Assembly: GCA_902756345.1 (NCBI GenBank)
Contig: CACVQR010000008.1
Span: 47,245 to 111,244 of the forward strand
Length of the DNA: 64,000 bases
Direction of reading: 5' to 3'
From: Fibrobacter succinogenes
GTDB lineage: Bacteria > Fibrobacterota > Fibrobacteria > Fibrobacterales > Fibrobacteraceae
Shown: piece after piece, positions 42,348 to 51,269 of the stretch
Layout: every line of letters starts with the position of its first letter
Position numbering within the stretch: the stretch's first letter is position 1
Program-made: the position numbers and the translations under genes
The notes under the pieces: model-generated
Databases searched by the model: none
The model's input: only the letters and a program-made list of their open reading frames with translations
What the model was told of the DNA's origin: nothing

Positions 42348-43775
42348 TTACTCTCCGAGATATTCAACTGCAAAGATCAGAGTTGAACCGCCAGGGATAG
42401 GTCCTGCTCCGCGAGCTCCGTAACCGAGTCCGGGCGGGACCACCAGAATTCTCTTTTCGCCGGGGAGCATGCCCTGCACGCCGAGTTCCCAGCCGCGAAT
42501 CACGCGACCTGCACCCAGCGTAAAGCCAAAGACCTGGCCGCGGTCACGGGAACTGTCGAACTTGTAACCGTTGGTAAGCCAGCCGGTGTAATGCACCTTG
42601 GCCACGTTGCCCTTTTGTGCGGGTTCGCCTTCGCCCTGCTTGATGATTGCATAGCGGAGACCTTCGGAACCGTTTTCAAACGTAAGCGTCGTGGTATCGG
42701 GGAAGAAGTCCATGTTCGCGATGACCGCGTCGTCTACTTCGGAAGAAACGAGTTCCACGCGGAAGACCAAGGTCGAATTTGAAGGAATCATGGAGTAGGC
42801 CGTTGCGCCATAGCCCATAGCCGGAGACACACGGAACCAGCGTACGCCGCCTTCGCGCATGCCGTCGAGACCGACTTCCCAGCCCTTGATCATTTTGCCG
42901 GCACCCATCACGACCGAGAGCGGTTTGCCCATGTCTTTAGAGGAACCGAACTTGCGACCCGAAAGGAGCCAACCCGTGTAATGCGTCTTGAGCACGGAGC
43001 CAACCATGGCGGGCTTTCCGGTGCCGACCTTTTCATCGTAAACCTTGAGGCCCTTAGCCGCTTCGCGCCACTTGAGACCTTCCACGTTCTTGGGGAATGC
43101 ATCCGGTTCCATCGGCTTGTCGGCGCTGACGAGTTCTACGATGAAGAACAAGTCGGAATATTCAGGAACGCCTTCGAGAGAATTTTCGCCGTAACCCATT
43201 TGGTAGGGCACGTAAAGTTTGCGGATTTCGCCCGGCTTCATGCCGACAAGGCCCTTTTCCCAGCCCTGAATAACAAGGCCCATGCCGAGCGTGAATTCAA
43301 GCGGTTCGCCACCGGCATAAGATTCCGAGAACAGTCTGAAGCGAGAATCGGAGGGCAGCGGAGAAATGGAATCGATGTAGGTCGCAAGCGTTACCGGTTC
43401 TGCGACAGGAGCTTGAGCCACCGTATCGACCGCGGCTTTGGATTCCTTTTTGTTCTTGGACTTTTTCTTCTTGTTTTTAGCGGACTTGTCTAAGAGCGCG
43501 GTCGTGTCAACATTTGTCACGCCGGCGACCTGGTCAGAATTGAAATCGTTTGCAAGCCTTAAAGAATCGGCGATACGGAGCGAATCGGCCAGGCGAGCCT
43601 TTTCTGCCAAGATTCTAGCACTGTCTAAATACACATAGCTCTTGTAATGCACCCTGATGAGCTGCCCCGCCTTAATAGGGTCTCCAGAGCCTTCCTTCAC
43701 CGTTTCCACCTTGAATGGAATGGCAAAACAGGCACTACACATCAGCAATACAAGAAAAATCTTCAATTTTAACAT
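42348..43775 (-). CDS. Exported FKBP-type peptidyl-prolyl isomerase with three FKBP domains
   Basis: 475 residues. Signal peptide about 1-18. Three FKBP domains follow: the first (about 20-230) is split by a Lys-rich insert (KNKKKKSKNKKESK) and later has IQGWEKGLVGMKPGEIRKL. The second (about 245-350) has IKGWEVGLDGMREGG and YSMIPSNSTLVFRVELV. The third (about 370-475) has IRGWELGVQGMLPGEKRILV and PPGLGYGARGAGPIPGGSTL. FKBP enzymes catalyse prolyl cis-trans isomerisation in protein folding, here in the periplasm. The third domain is the most canonical; the others may be more for binding than catalysis. Confidence 0.92.
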   Translation of the reverse strand: MLKLKIFLVLLMCSACFAIPFKVETVKEGSGDPIKAGQLIRVHYKSYVYLDSARILAEKARLADSLRIADSLRLANDFNSDQVAGVTNVDTTALLDKSAKNKKKKSKNKKESKAAVDTVAQAPVAEPVTLATYIDSISPLPSDSRFRLFSESYAGGEPLEFTLGMGLVIQGWEKGLVGMKPGEIRKLYVPYQMGYGENSLEGVPEYSDLFFIVELVSADKPMEPDAFPKNVEGLKWREAAKGLKVYDEKVGTGKPAMVGSVLKTHYTGWLLSGRKFGSSKDMGKPLSVVMGAGKMIKGWEVGLDGMREGGVRWFRVSPAMGYGATAYSMIPSNSTLVFRVELVSSEVDDAVIANMDFFPDTTTLTFENGSEGLRYAIIKQGEGEPAQKGNVAKVHYTGWLTNGYKFDSSRDRGQVFGFTLGAGRVIRGWELGVQGMLPGEKRILVVPPGLGYGARGAGPIPGGSTLIFAVEYLGE

Positions 43776-43828
43776 AAAATCTCCTGTCCCACAATTTAGA
43801 AAATGCTAGTTTTTGAGAGTAACGAATA

Positions 43829-43842
43829 ATTCCAAATGGAAT
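43829..43842. promoter_or_regulatory. Palindrome TTCCA-N2-TGGAA upstream of the 43848 gene
   Basis: A 14-bp near-perfect palindrome (ATTCCA and TGGAAT arms) just before the ATG. Related sites with a 3-nt spacer lie at 51242 and 57089. It could be an operator. Confidence 0.35.
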
Positions 43843-43847
43843 AAAAT

Positions 43848-44411
43848 ATGCTATCAGTCATTATTGTCATAGCGATAATCGTGTTGTCCGTGATACTCGC
43901 CGCCATCGGCGCGTACGTGATTATTCACAGTTCCGACGAAAAGGACGAACCCAAGCGCGTGATCGACGTTTCGGGCCAGTACGCCGTGGTAGTCCGCCCT
44001 GCCCGAGAATCACTCAACGCCGTAAAGCCTTCCGAAGCCTCCCTTAGGTCTTGGCTCGACACTCAAGACCTGCCCGCCGAAAAGAAGGAGGAGCTGATCG
44101 CCCGATGGAACGCCACCATGGAAGAAACGATCCGCACCATTGACGAAGGCGACAAGAACGGCACCGCCACCTACCGAATCGAGCTCGGCCCCAAGGGCAA
44201 GCAATACGTGAAGTTCGTGAGCGACGAAAACTTTATTACCCGCGAGCAGATCCGCAATCACGCGGAAATTCTCCCGCCCTATTGTTTAGGCTGCGATTGC
44301 AAGCTGTTGCCCAAGCAACCCTGGGAAAACCCCAGCAAGTCCGGTTGGAAGGCAGTTGTGCCCTCGCACGGTAGCCACTACGACGTCCCCGATTGGAGGC
44401 AACTTGCGTAA
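43848..44411 (+). CDS. Single-helix membrane protein with C-terminal Cys cluster
   Basis: 187 residues. An N-terminal transmembrane helix (about 2-26) is followed by a soluble domain. The middle (about 60-100) has two helices, and the C-terminus has YCLGCDCKLLPKQPWENPSK with three Cys, a possible metal or disulphide site. The stop overlaps the TTG start of the next gene, so translation is coupled with the beta-propeller/barrel protein; the two may work together. No family is recognised. Confidence 0.72.
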   Translation: MLSVIIVIAIIVLSVILAAIGAYVIIHSSDEKDEPKRVIDVSGQYAVVVRPARESLNAVKPSEASLRSWLDTQDLPAEKKEELIARWNATMEETIRTIDEGDKNGTATYRIELGPKGKQYVKFVSDENFITREQIRNHAEILPPYCLGCDCKLLPKQPWENPSKSGWKAVVPSHGSHYDVPDWRQLA

Positions 44412-46581
44412 ATCTCTACTTACAGCTCTCTTTTTTGCGCCCGCATTGTCTTTTGCGGCAGGCTCTGCCATTATCACGCTCGAAATGCCCGTTGGCGCCC
44501 GCCAACTGGGTATGGGCGAAGCCGGTGCCGCCCTCGCCGACGACCCGACTGCAATGTACTACAACCCGGCTGGTCTCGCCTTTGGCCCCCTGGCTGACGA
44601 ATGGCGCATGAGCTACCCCGCCGATTCCAAGAATTCCCCTTATTTCACGAGCATGGCTTCGCGTTCCAAGGACGGCTTCTTCAGCAAGAGCGAACTCTGG
44701 GCCGGTACCGCCAACGGCATTCAGAAATTCGACGGCGAACAATGGGTCGACTACCATTCCATTACGCTGCAGGGTAACGCCAAGGTCCGCGACGCCGTCA
44801 AGGTTTACGTAGGTACCGAACGCGGTCTCGACGAATACGTTCGCCAGGTGAAGAAGTTCAACGACATCAAGAATGCCGACGACGAAAAGCACGTGGTCGA
44901 AGTCAAGATGCCCTGGAACTTGATTGTAAAGGATACCATTACGGCAGTGCTTTACGAAAGCCGCACCGAAAAACTCTGGGTGGGTACCCCCAAGTCCCTC
45001 TACCGTTTTGACGGCAAGGCCTGGAAGAACTACGACGAAGAACTGGGCCACCACCGCATTACCGCCCTCGAAAGTCAAGGTGCTTCTATCTGGATCGGTA
45101 CCGAAGATGGCTTGTTCGTTTACCGCAACGGTCAATTCGAACAGAAAGGTAAAGTGCTTCCGAGCCAAAAGGTCCGCGCCCTAGTGTGGTCCGAAAACCG
45201 CAAGGAACTTTATGTGGCGGTCGAAGGCGCAGGCATTGCAAGACTTATCCCGAAAAAGAGCGTGAACGACAAGGACCGTTGGAGCCTGTTCAACCAGGAA
45301 GACGGCATTATGGACCTCTCCCCGACTGCACTCGCTGTCGACAGTTCGGGACATGTGTGGGCCGCCCACAACGGAGGGCTTTCGCACTTTACACTGCGCA
45401 AGTGGGAACAGGTGCAGTTCGCCGACAACAAGGTAAATGACATTTCCGTAGACCAGCGTGGCGGAATCTGGATTGCAACCGACAAGGGCGTATGGCGCCA
45501 CCTGCCGGACTATGCCACTGCAAGCGGTCGCAAGGCTGAACTTGAGCGCGGCGCCGCCGAAGAAGAAGGTTCGACCAAGAGCGAAGACGAATGGGTACAT
45601 TACCACAGCGGTAACGGACTCAGTACCAACAAGGTTTGGGCAGTGCTTCCGCAAGGAAACGACGTCTGGTTCAGCACCGCGAACGGCATGGAGCAGTTCA
45701 AGGATGCAGATTACCAGATTACCGCATTCTACGAAAAGCTCTTGCCGATTTTGAACATTCCTGACCTGTACCACCTTTTTGCAGGCATGACTGTTCCGCT
45801 GAACGACTGGGGAACGCTCGGATTCTTCGTGAACTTCGTGAGCTTCGGTTCGACCGTTGCCTCGGGCGACGTGGACGCCGACGACCTAGTTGCCTATAAC
45901 AGTTCTGAAATCGTGGGCGGCTTCAGCTACGGCACCCGTTTCCCGAACGACTGGGGCCTGGGCCTTTCGATCAAGTTCTTCTATTCAGACTTGAGTTCGG
46001 GCGCGGCCGCAGGCGAAGAAGAAGCAACCACCTTCGGTTACGCTTTCGATATCGGCGTACTCAAGAAGAACTTGTTTATAGACAAATTAAATTTCGCATT
46101 GGTACTTGCAAACATCGGCCCGAGTGTTTACTACGTGGACAAGACCATCGAAGACCCGATTCCGTTGACCTGGCGCTTGGGACTTTCTTATGAAATCTTG
46201 AGCCTTGCCGATTACAAGTGGACCGTAGTCGCCGACTACAACCGCGAAGTGGTCTACGACGACGCCAAGGGCAATCCGGAACCGTTCTACATAGCAAGCT
46301 GGAAATCCTTGATTAACCCCGAAAGAGAAGGCAACAAGGTCAAGGAATCCATTATGCAGGGCGTGTTCAACCTGGGTACTGAATTCGTTTACGCCAACAC
46401 GATCGCCCTGCGCGCCGGTTACCTTTACGACCAGACCGGTAAGCGTAACGAAGTGGACTTGGGCTTCGGCTTTATGCTTTCGGACGTGTTGCAGTTCGAC
46501 TTCGCCACCATCAAGGACGTAGGCGACAACGACGGCGTGCGTGACGGTCAGATGCGCTTTGGCATGCTATTCAAGTTCTAG
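44404..46581 (+). CDS. PorV-like outer-membrane barrel with an inserted beta-propeller
   Basis: 725 residues from a TTG at 44404-44406, chosen because GGAGGC lies 3-8 nt upstream and a signal peptide (RKSLLTALFFAPALSFAAG) starts there. Residues about 30-65 have VGARQLGMGEAGAALADDPT then YYNPAGLAFGP, the PorV/PorQ opening. From about 80 to 430 there are repeated propeller blades with W-(I/V)-G-T followed by L-(Y/F)-x-(F/Y)-(D/R)-G (e.g. KLWVGTPKSLYRFDGKAW, SIWIGTEDGLFVYRNG). The barrel resumes from about 455 to 725 and ends FGMLFKF. Such propellers are usually in two-component sensors, so their place inside a barrel is unusual. Confidence 0.85.
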   Translation: MRKSLLTALFFAPALSFAAGSAIITLEMPVGARQLGMGEAGAALADDPTAMYYNPAGLAFGPLADEWRMSYPADSKNSPYFTSMASRSKDGFFSKSELWAGTANGIQKFDGEQWVDYHSITLQGNAKVRDAVKVYVGTERGLDEYVRQVKKFNDIKNADDEKHVVEVKMPWNLIVKDTITAVLYESRTEKLWVGTPKSLYRFDGKAWKNYDEELGHHRITALESQGASIWIGTEDGLFVYRNGQFEQKGKVLPSQKVRALVWSENRKELYVAVEGAGIARLIPKKSVNDKDRWSLFNQEDGIMDLSPTALAVDSSGHVWAAHNGGLSHFTLRKWEQVQFADNKVNDISVDQRGGIWIATDKGVWRHLPDYATASGRKAELERGAAEEEGSTKSEDEWVHYHSGNGLSTNKVWAVLPQGNDVWFSTANGMEQFKDADYQITAFYEKLLPILNIPDLYHLFAGMTVPLNDWGTLGFFVNFVSFGSTVASGDVDADDLVAYNSSEIVGGFSYGTRFPNDWGLGLSIKFFYSDLSSGAAAGEEEATTFGYAFDIGVLKKNLFIDKLNFALVLANIGPSVYYVDKTIEDPIPLTWRLGLSYEILSLADYKWTVVADYNREVVYDDAKGNPEPFYIASWKSLINPEREGNKVKESIMQGVFNLGTEFVYANTIALRAGYLYDQTGKRNEVDLGFGFMLSDVLQFDFATIKDVGDNDGVRDGQMRFGMLFKF

Positions 46582-46603
46582 CAGCTTAGCGGCTACGCCG
46601 CAA

Positions 46604-46669
46604 TGTGAAATGTGTAGTGTGGAATGTGGAGTGACTAATTAATTACACATCTCACATTACACATTAATT
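46604..46669. repeat. Heptad repeat with inverted arms between two convergent genes
   Basis: Left arm TGTGAAA, TGTGTAG, TGTGGAA, TGTGGAG (46604-46631), right arm ATTACAC, ATCTCAC, ATTACAC, ATTAATT (46642-46669), all in 7-bp steps. The words match the arrays at 32.7 and 49.0 kb. It could act as a two-sided terminator. Confidence 0.75.
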
Positions 46670-47443
46670 TTATTCTATGCGTTCAAGAATTATGAGGGCG
46701 CGTTCTTGCGTGCTGTTCGGAATGGTGTAGAAATGCTCGCCCACAAACTTGTAGCCAAAATCTTCGGGATGGAATGTCTTGAGCTCGTCGGCGACGGCGG
46801 GGCCTTTCATAAAGAACACGCGGCCGCCGACCTTTAGCGAATTGGCGATGCGCGGGAGCGTCTTTTCCATGAGTTCAAAGGCGCGGCTGATGACGCCGTC
46901 GACGGGAATGGCCATACTGCGACTCGTGACCTTGTGGCCGAATACGTCGATACCCTTGAGGCCCATCTTTTCGATGACCATATTCAAGAAGTTGATTCGG
47001 TTGGGGCGCGGTTCGCACAGCGTGAGTCGAATGGAAGGGTTCACGATTTTGAGCGGGAGTCCGGGGAAACCGGCGCCGCTACCGACATCGATCATGCGGG
47101 CGGGCCACTTGGGCACGTACGCATTGATGAGCGTGCAGTCGGCATAATGGCGTTCCACCATCGTTTCAAACGCATTGAGGCGCGTTAGATCCTGGTCGTC
47201 ATTGTTGGCACGCAACAGCTGGTGAAACTCCCAAATCTGCTTGAGCGTTTCGGGCTGGAGTTCTACGCCGTAATAATGCAGCAACTTGTCGAGGCCCGCA
47301 AGCGAGGGCGTGACGCGCTTGCCGTTAAAGAGCGGGAAGTCGGTGCGGGGCGCCTTGAGGTGCGGCACGAAGTCGCGGCCGGCAGCGGACGCATTGCGGG
47401 AAGGAGCCTTCGAGAAGGGCTTTTTAGACCAGTTGTTTGCCAT
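46670..47443 (-). CDS. rsmG: 16S rRNA (guanine-N7) methyltransferase RsmG
   Basis: 257 residues from the ATG at 47441-47443. The N-terminal 45 residues are a basic extension (NNWSKKPFSKAPSRNASAAG) before the usual RsmG start. SAM site: MIDVGSGAGFPGLPLKIVNP (about 117-136), then LCEPRPNRINFL and VISRAFELMEK. It methylates G527 of 16S rRNA; loss gives low-level streptomycin resistance in other bacteria. No gidA or parA partner is adjacent. The 3' end touches a heptad repeat. Confidence 0.92.
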   Translation of the reverse strand: MANNWSKKPFSKAPSRNASAAGRDFVPHLKAPRTDFPLFNGKRVTPSLAGLDKLLHYYGVELQPETLKQIWEFHQLLRANNDDQDLTRLNAFETMVERHYADCTLINAYVPKWPARMIDVGSGAGFPGLPLKIVNPSIRLTLCEPRPNRINFLNMVIEKMGLKGIDVFGHKVTSRSMAIPVDGVISRAFELMEKTLPRIANSLKVGGRVFFMKGPAVADELKTFHPEDFGYKFVGEHFYTIPNSTQERALIILERIE

Positions 47444-47525
47444 AAAAACAAAAATAGAATTTTTTAGGGGCGATTTTTCACACTTTCGGCGATTCTGGCG
47501 TATAGATATAGAGGACCCCAAAAAA

Positions 47526-49019
47526 ATGAGAATTCTATACCGCCCATACCTAACGGTTTTCTTAATCCTGTTCGCCTTAAATTTGACGCCCGCCTATGCG
47601 GGCTCTGCGCATGGACTTACCGAGGCGCAAGTTTTCGAATGGTGGGATGACGGAATCATTGACGGCGACGAAGCCCGCGAAATCTTGGACTTGCTCGAAG
47701 AAGGCAATGAGCACGAAGCCTGCATGCTCGCCGAGGTGTATGCGCTTGAAAGTTGCGCGAGCGAAGACATAGCGCCCGTGAAGACGAAGAAACAGCGGCA
47801 TGCGAAAACCCAGCAACCGGCAACGAAAGCTCCTGTAAAAAAGCAAGCCCGAAAGAGCGAGCGGCCCAGCTTAAGACTGCACGGCTATGTAGAATGGAAA
47901 GGCCGAACGGATTCGCTTGGGCACTTGGAAAGCGAGCGTACGGAGCTGCGGTTTGATTTTTACAGGTATTCGCTTCGGCTTGGAACGCAGTCGCTCTTGA
48001 CTTACCGGAATGAAGGTAGCGAAGCGCACTTCGGCCAGATTTCGACCAAGGAATTGCATAGCGTGATTCCGCTTGACACCTTGTGGGGAACCGCCCTATT
48101 CTATCCGCTTTACAGCCCGATAGGAATCTTTCGATTTGGAGGACTCCTGGATACCGCGAAAACAATCCGCCCGAGTTTCGCCTTCACACCTTTCCGCGGA
48201 CCCAAAAAAGAAAACGACTTTGAAATGGAACTTGCCTACTGGAATCACAGGCACCCGGCCGACAGCGTGGAGAGGCATTCTTTTTCGGCGCAGGCCAAAG
48301 GCACTTGGGGAAATTTTGCGATTTGGTGGGTTCCTGAAAATGCGGGCGATTTACCCTTAATGAAATTGCAATTGCAGCACCGCGAAAAAATGGAATATGC
48401 GACGATTGCTTGGAAGACAGACGCCTACGTGCATGGGGATTCGCTGCCGGAAGAGGCGCGTTTGAGCGCGACGATTGCGAAAAGCAGACTTTGGGGAAGC
48501 CAGACGATTGGCGTTATGGCACGCGACACATGGAAAAGCAAGTTCACCGCAAATGCGCGGACAATGATTCCGCTTGAAGGTGACACGAGCAAGACCCGGT
48601 TCAAGGCGAGCGCAGAATCGGGGCCAGGTGTTTTGAGGGGAACGGCAAGCGTGACATGCCTTTCGGCAGAGGGACATTGCGGGCAAAAAGACTTGGCGCT
48701 AAAAATCAGGTCTTCGTGGAATGTCGACCGCGAGCAGCTGGTATTTTCGGGAAAGGTTCGCGCAAGGCACACGCGAGATGAAGGATTTGGCACGCCTCTT
48801 TACGAAGCGGGAATCGCTTACGCGCAAGACGCAGCTAACAGCGCAAGCATCGCCATCACGATTCCGAAGGGAGCACCTTCGCGAGAAATCCAATTACGCA
48901 GCAGCGCCGAAGTCGGGAATGATTTTTTGCAGATGTCGCTCACAGTGACGTTCAGACGAACTGCCGAAGAAGAGTTTCACCCACTGCATGCGGCAATGAG
49001 AGCGAAGGTTATGTTTTAG
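47526..49019 (+). CDS. Large exported protein, probable outer-membrane barrel with helix-hairpin-helix-like N-terminus
   Basis: 497 residues from the ATG at 47526-47528. Signal peptide about 1-25 (NLTPAYAG). Next, GLTEAQVFEWWDDGIIDGDE (about 29-48) and EAREILDLLEEGNEHEACML form a helix-hairpin-helix-like unit. A basic linker (KTKKQRHAKTQQPATKAPVKK) precedes a beta-rich part with strand-like blocks (LRLHGYVEWKGR, LRFDFYRYSLRLGTQSLLTY). The C-terminus ends AMRAKVMF, a barrel signature. It may bind DNA or be a porin-like protein. ComEA-like use is possible but not shown. Confidence 0.65.
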   Translation: MRILYRPYLTVFLILFALNLTPAYAGSAHGLTEAQVFEWWDDGIIDGDEAREILDLLEEGNEHEACMLAEVYALESCASEDIAPVKTKKQRHAKTQQPATKAPVKKQARKSERPSLRLHGYVEWKGRTDSLGHLESERTELRFDFYRYSLRLGTQSLLTYRNEGSEAHFGQISTKELHSVIPLDTLWGTALFYPLYSPIGIFRFGGLLDTAKTIRPSFAFTPFRGPKKENDFEMELAYWNHRHPADSVERHSFSAQAKGTWGNFAIWWVPENAGDLPLMKLQLQHREKMEYATIAWKTDAYVHGDSLPEEARLSATIAKSRLWGSQTIGVMARDTWKSKFTANARTMIPLEGDTSKTRFKASAESGPGVLRGTASVTCLSAEGHCGQKDLALKIRSSWNVDREQLVFSGKVRARHTRDEGFGTPLYEAGIAYAQDAANSASIAITIPKGAPSREIQLRSSAEVGNDFLQMSLTVTFRRTAEEEFHPLHAAMRAKVMF

Positions 49020-49036
49020 AGGAAAATACATAACAA

Positions 49037-49064
49037 TGTGTAATGTGAAATGACAAATGAGATA
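49037..49064. repeat. Heptad repeat, left arm after the 47526 gene
   Basis: TGTGTAA, TGTGAAA, TGACAAA, TGAGATA in exact 7-bp steps; partner arm at 49122-49184. Confidence 0.7.
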
Positions 49065-49121
49065 AACGATACTTGGTGCTTTAGCACCTTAGTAGAGTTA
49101 TCCTCTATGACGAAATGAATA

Positions 49122-49184
49122 ATCACTCATCCCACATTTCACATCTCACATTCCTCATCACTAACCACTTTCTATTGTCTACTC
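49122..49184. repeat. Heptad repeat, right arm overlapping the NUDIX stop
   Basis: Nine 7-bp steps of ATCACTC/ATCTCAC/ATTTCAC type. The first half is roughly the reverse complement of the TGTGAAA family; the last units cover the NUDIX stop codon. Confidence 0.7.
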
Positions 49185-49732
49185 CACATGGCGCAATAAG
49201 TTTGCGTGCGGGCGGAGAGGCGTTCGTCCTTGAGGATTTCGCGGATTTGTTTTTTGTCGAACCACTCGGCCTGAATTTCTTCGACTTCGGAATCGCTCGG
49301 GCGAATTTCACCGCCGGCAACGCCTAAAACGACTACATTTCGCTCGTTAGAAAATCCGACCGCGGAATAGCTCGGTTTCCAGACTTCGTCGATGCGCATG
49401 AGCGAGAGGCCCGTTTCTTCGCGGAGTTCGCGGGCGGCCGCCTCTTCGTAGGTTTCGCCCGGATCAATGAGACCGGCTGGAAAATTATAGATTCTTTCGC
49501 CGACGGCCATACGGTATTCCTTGCAAAGCAAAAGCTTTTGACCGGTGCAGTCATGCATAATCATCACGACCGCATGGGGCTTTTTTTCAAGCATGTCCTT
49601 GAGGCCCGCAATGTCGGGATTGCGGCTGATCATTTCGTAAGTCTTGGGCTTACCGCTGACCGTTTTGTAGTGAATATCGTAGCGGGTAATGAATTTGCCC
49701 TGGTGGATTTTTTCAATCGATTCAAATTCCAT
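49172..49732 (-). CDS. NUDIX hydrolase, ADP-ribose pyrophosphatase-like
   Basis: 186 residues from the ATG at 49730-49732 (AAGGGTG upstream; a GTG six bases before is an alternative, and it overlaps the previous stop). The NUDIX box is GLIDPGETYEEAAARELREE, continuing to TGLS (about 90-113), with all key Glu residues present. QLLLCKEYRMAV-like and YNFPAG segments fit the ADP-ribose/nucleoside-diphosphate-X subgroup. It follows the nitrilase-like gene with no gap, so the two are likely to work in one pathway, perhaps on a nucleotide or NAD-derived compound. Confidence 0.88.
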   Translation of the reverse strand: MEFESIEKIHQGKFITRYDIHYKTVSGKPKTYEMISRNPDIAGLKDMLEKKPHAVVMIMHDCTGQKLLLCKEYRMAVGERIYNFPAGLIDPGETYEEAAARELREETGLSLMRIDEVWKPSYSAVGFSNERNVVVLGVAGGEIRPSDSEVEEIQAEWFDKKQIREILKDERLSARTQTYCAMWSRQ

Positions 49733-49734
49733 GA

Positions 49735-51123
49735 TCACACCCTTTGTATAGTTTCGTAATAAATGCAGTCATGGGCACATTCGCCGTCGAAGGCCCTATT
49801 GCAAATCGGCATCTTGTAAAGCATTTGCGCTTCGTCCTCGTTGCGCGAAATTCGCTTGCGCACGTAGCCGATGTCCCGGAAGTTTGCCTCTTTGCCTTTA
49901 ACGAGTGCGGCGCAGGTATTGATCCAGACCACGTTGCAGTCTTCGTGGGCGCACAAGTCGAACGAACGGCGAAAATCGTAGGAACCTGTCGAGAATGACG
50001 GCACGATTATCAGCGTGAGCTTGAAACAGCGCATGAGTTGCTGCATGTATTCGGTTTCCAGGAAATCGCGGCAGACCATGATCGCGATGCGGCCAAGGCC
50101 TTCAAAATGCAGGATGTTCACCACGAGATTGGAACTGATTTGTTCCAGGTAACCGATTCCATCGAATTCCTTGCGGAATGGATTCTGCTTGTTCTGTTTG
50201 CAAATCACGTTGCCAAACTTGTCCATGACTGTGACAACGTTGCGGTTCTTTTCCCAGTATGAGGGCAGCACGATAAGCGACGGAATTTTAGCGGCATCGG
50301 CAGGCGAAAGGGACTTGATTTTACTTGACATGAATTCCGTCATCTCGGCATTCCCGAGGAGCTCCGGAAACACGACGATATCGCTTTCGTTTTCGGCGGC
50401 AGTCCAGATCTTTTTCCAGATGAGTTCGTTGTCCGCTTCAAACGAAGGATTTTCGTAGGCGATATTGAAGTACTGGATTTTATCCTTGTCGGTGAGCTGG
50501 ACTTTAAAATTGCGTTCGCGCCTTAAGGGGGTGGCGGCAATTTTTACGGCATGGCGTTCCTTGAAATGCGGGAACAAATCCTTCTTCAAGAAATAATGCT
50601 TGTCAATCAGTTCGCCGAGCACCGAATTTTCAATCAGCAGAATATTGTACAGGAAGCTTTCGAGGTTGTTGTAGCGGTGAATCAGGCGGTGTTTGCGTTC
50701 CCACACGCAGGAACAGCGCGGCAAGAGCCCAACCCCCACTGATTCGCGGTTGGTGTTCAGTACGATTGAAAATTTTTCCTGTTCAAATTCCGCTATAGCC
50801 AGATTCAACAGCGAAGCCATCGCCTGGTCCAAAATTTGCAAAAGACCCAGTAGCGCGTAATAATCGCGGTCGGCTTTCAACCGATTGACGAGCGATTTCA
50901 AGTTTTCAAGAAATTCCGTGGTTAGGTTTTCGGAGGAAAGTTCGCGGACGCTCACCCCATTGCCGGATTCCTGAAACAGCGCGGGAATTTCTGCCTGGAC
51001 GACTTTTGCGATGCGGGATTTTTCAGTCGGCGAGACACAGCTGTATTCGACAAAGAATTTCTCCGAGCAGGAGCTTACAATATCGGAACACAATTCCGCC
51101 ACAATGTTATAGAGGTCCAGCAT
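49735..51123 (-). CDS. Nitrilase-superfamily (carbon-nitrogen hydrolase) protein with a novel N-terminal domain
   Basis: 462 residues. The C-terminal half is a C-N hydrolase domain with the catalytic triad in place: Glu254 in DIVVFPELLG, a Lys at about 309-312 in ICKQNKQNPF, and Cys351 in GRIAIMVCRDFL. Residues 1-205 form a helical domain with no match I recognise (NLTTEFLENLKSLVNRLKAD, then KHRLIHRYNNLESFLYNILL). The domain contains Cys pairs (CSCVWERKH, about 137-145). Enzymes of this fold split nitriles or amides or transfer the acyl group. It overlaps the NUDIX gene by translation coupling. Substrate unknown. Confidence 0.82.
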   Translation of the reverse strand: MLDLYNIVAELCSDIVSSCSEKFFVEYSCVSPTEKSRIAKVVQAEIPALFQESGNGVSVRELSSENLTTEFLENLKSLVNRLKADRDYYALLGLLQILDQAMASLLNLAIAEFEQEKFSIVLNTNRESVGVGLLPRCSCVWERKHRLIHRYNNLESFLYNILLIENSVLGELIDKHYFLKKDLFPHFKERHAVKIAATPLRRERNFKVQLTDKDKIQYFNIAYENPSFEADNELIWKKIWTAAENESDIVVFPELLGNAEMTEFMSSKIKSLSPADAAKIPSLIVLPSYWEKNRNVVTVMDKFGNVICKQNKQNPFRKEFDGIGYLEQISSNLVVNILHFEGLGRIAIMVCRDFLETEYMQQLMRCFKLTLIIVPSFSTGSYDFRRSFDLCAHEDCNVVWINTCAALVKGKEANFRDIGYVRKRISRNEDEAQMLYKMPICNRAFDGECAHDCIYYETIQRV

Positions 51124-51241
51124 AGTGAGGAATATAGAAAAAAAGGTCTAAAATTCAAAAAATAAGCCATTTTTGCCCCTGTTTTAGGTGGATACAGGAT
51201 GTTTACTCGGGTATACGCGATTTATACGATTTTTAGACTTA

Positions 51242-51254
51242 TTCCAAGTTGGAA
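51242..51254. promoter_or_regulatory. Palindrome TTCCA-AGT-TGGAA in the leader of the 51357 gene
   Basis: A perfect 5-bp inverted repeat with 3-nt spacer in the promoter region; similar to 57089 and 43830. Confidence 0.4.
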
Positions 51255-51269
51255 TATCTATTTTATAGG

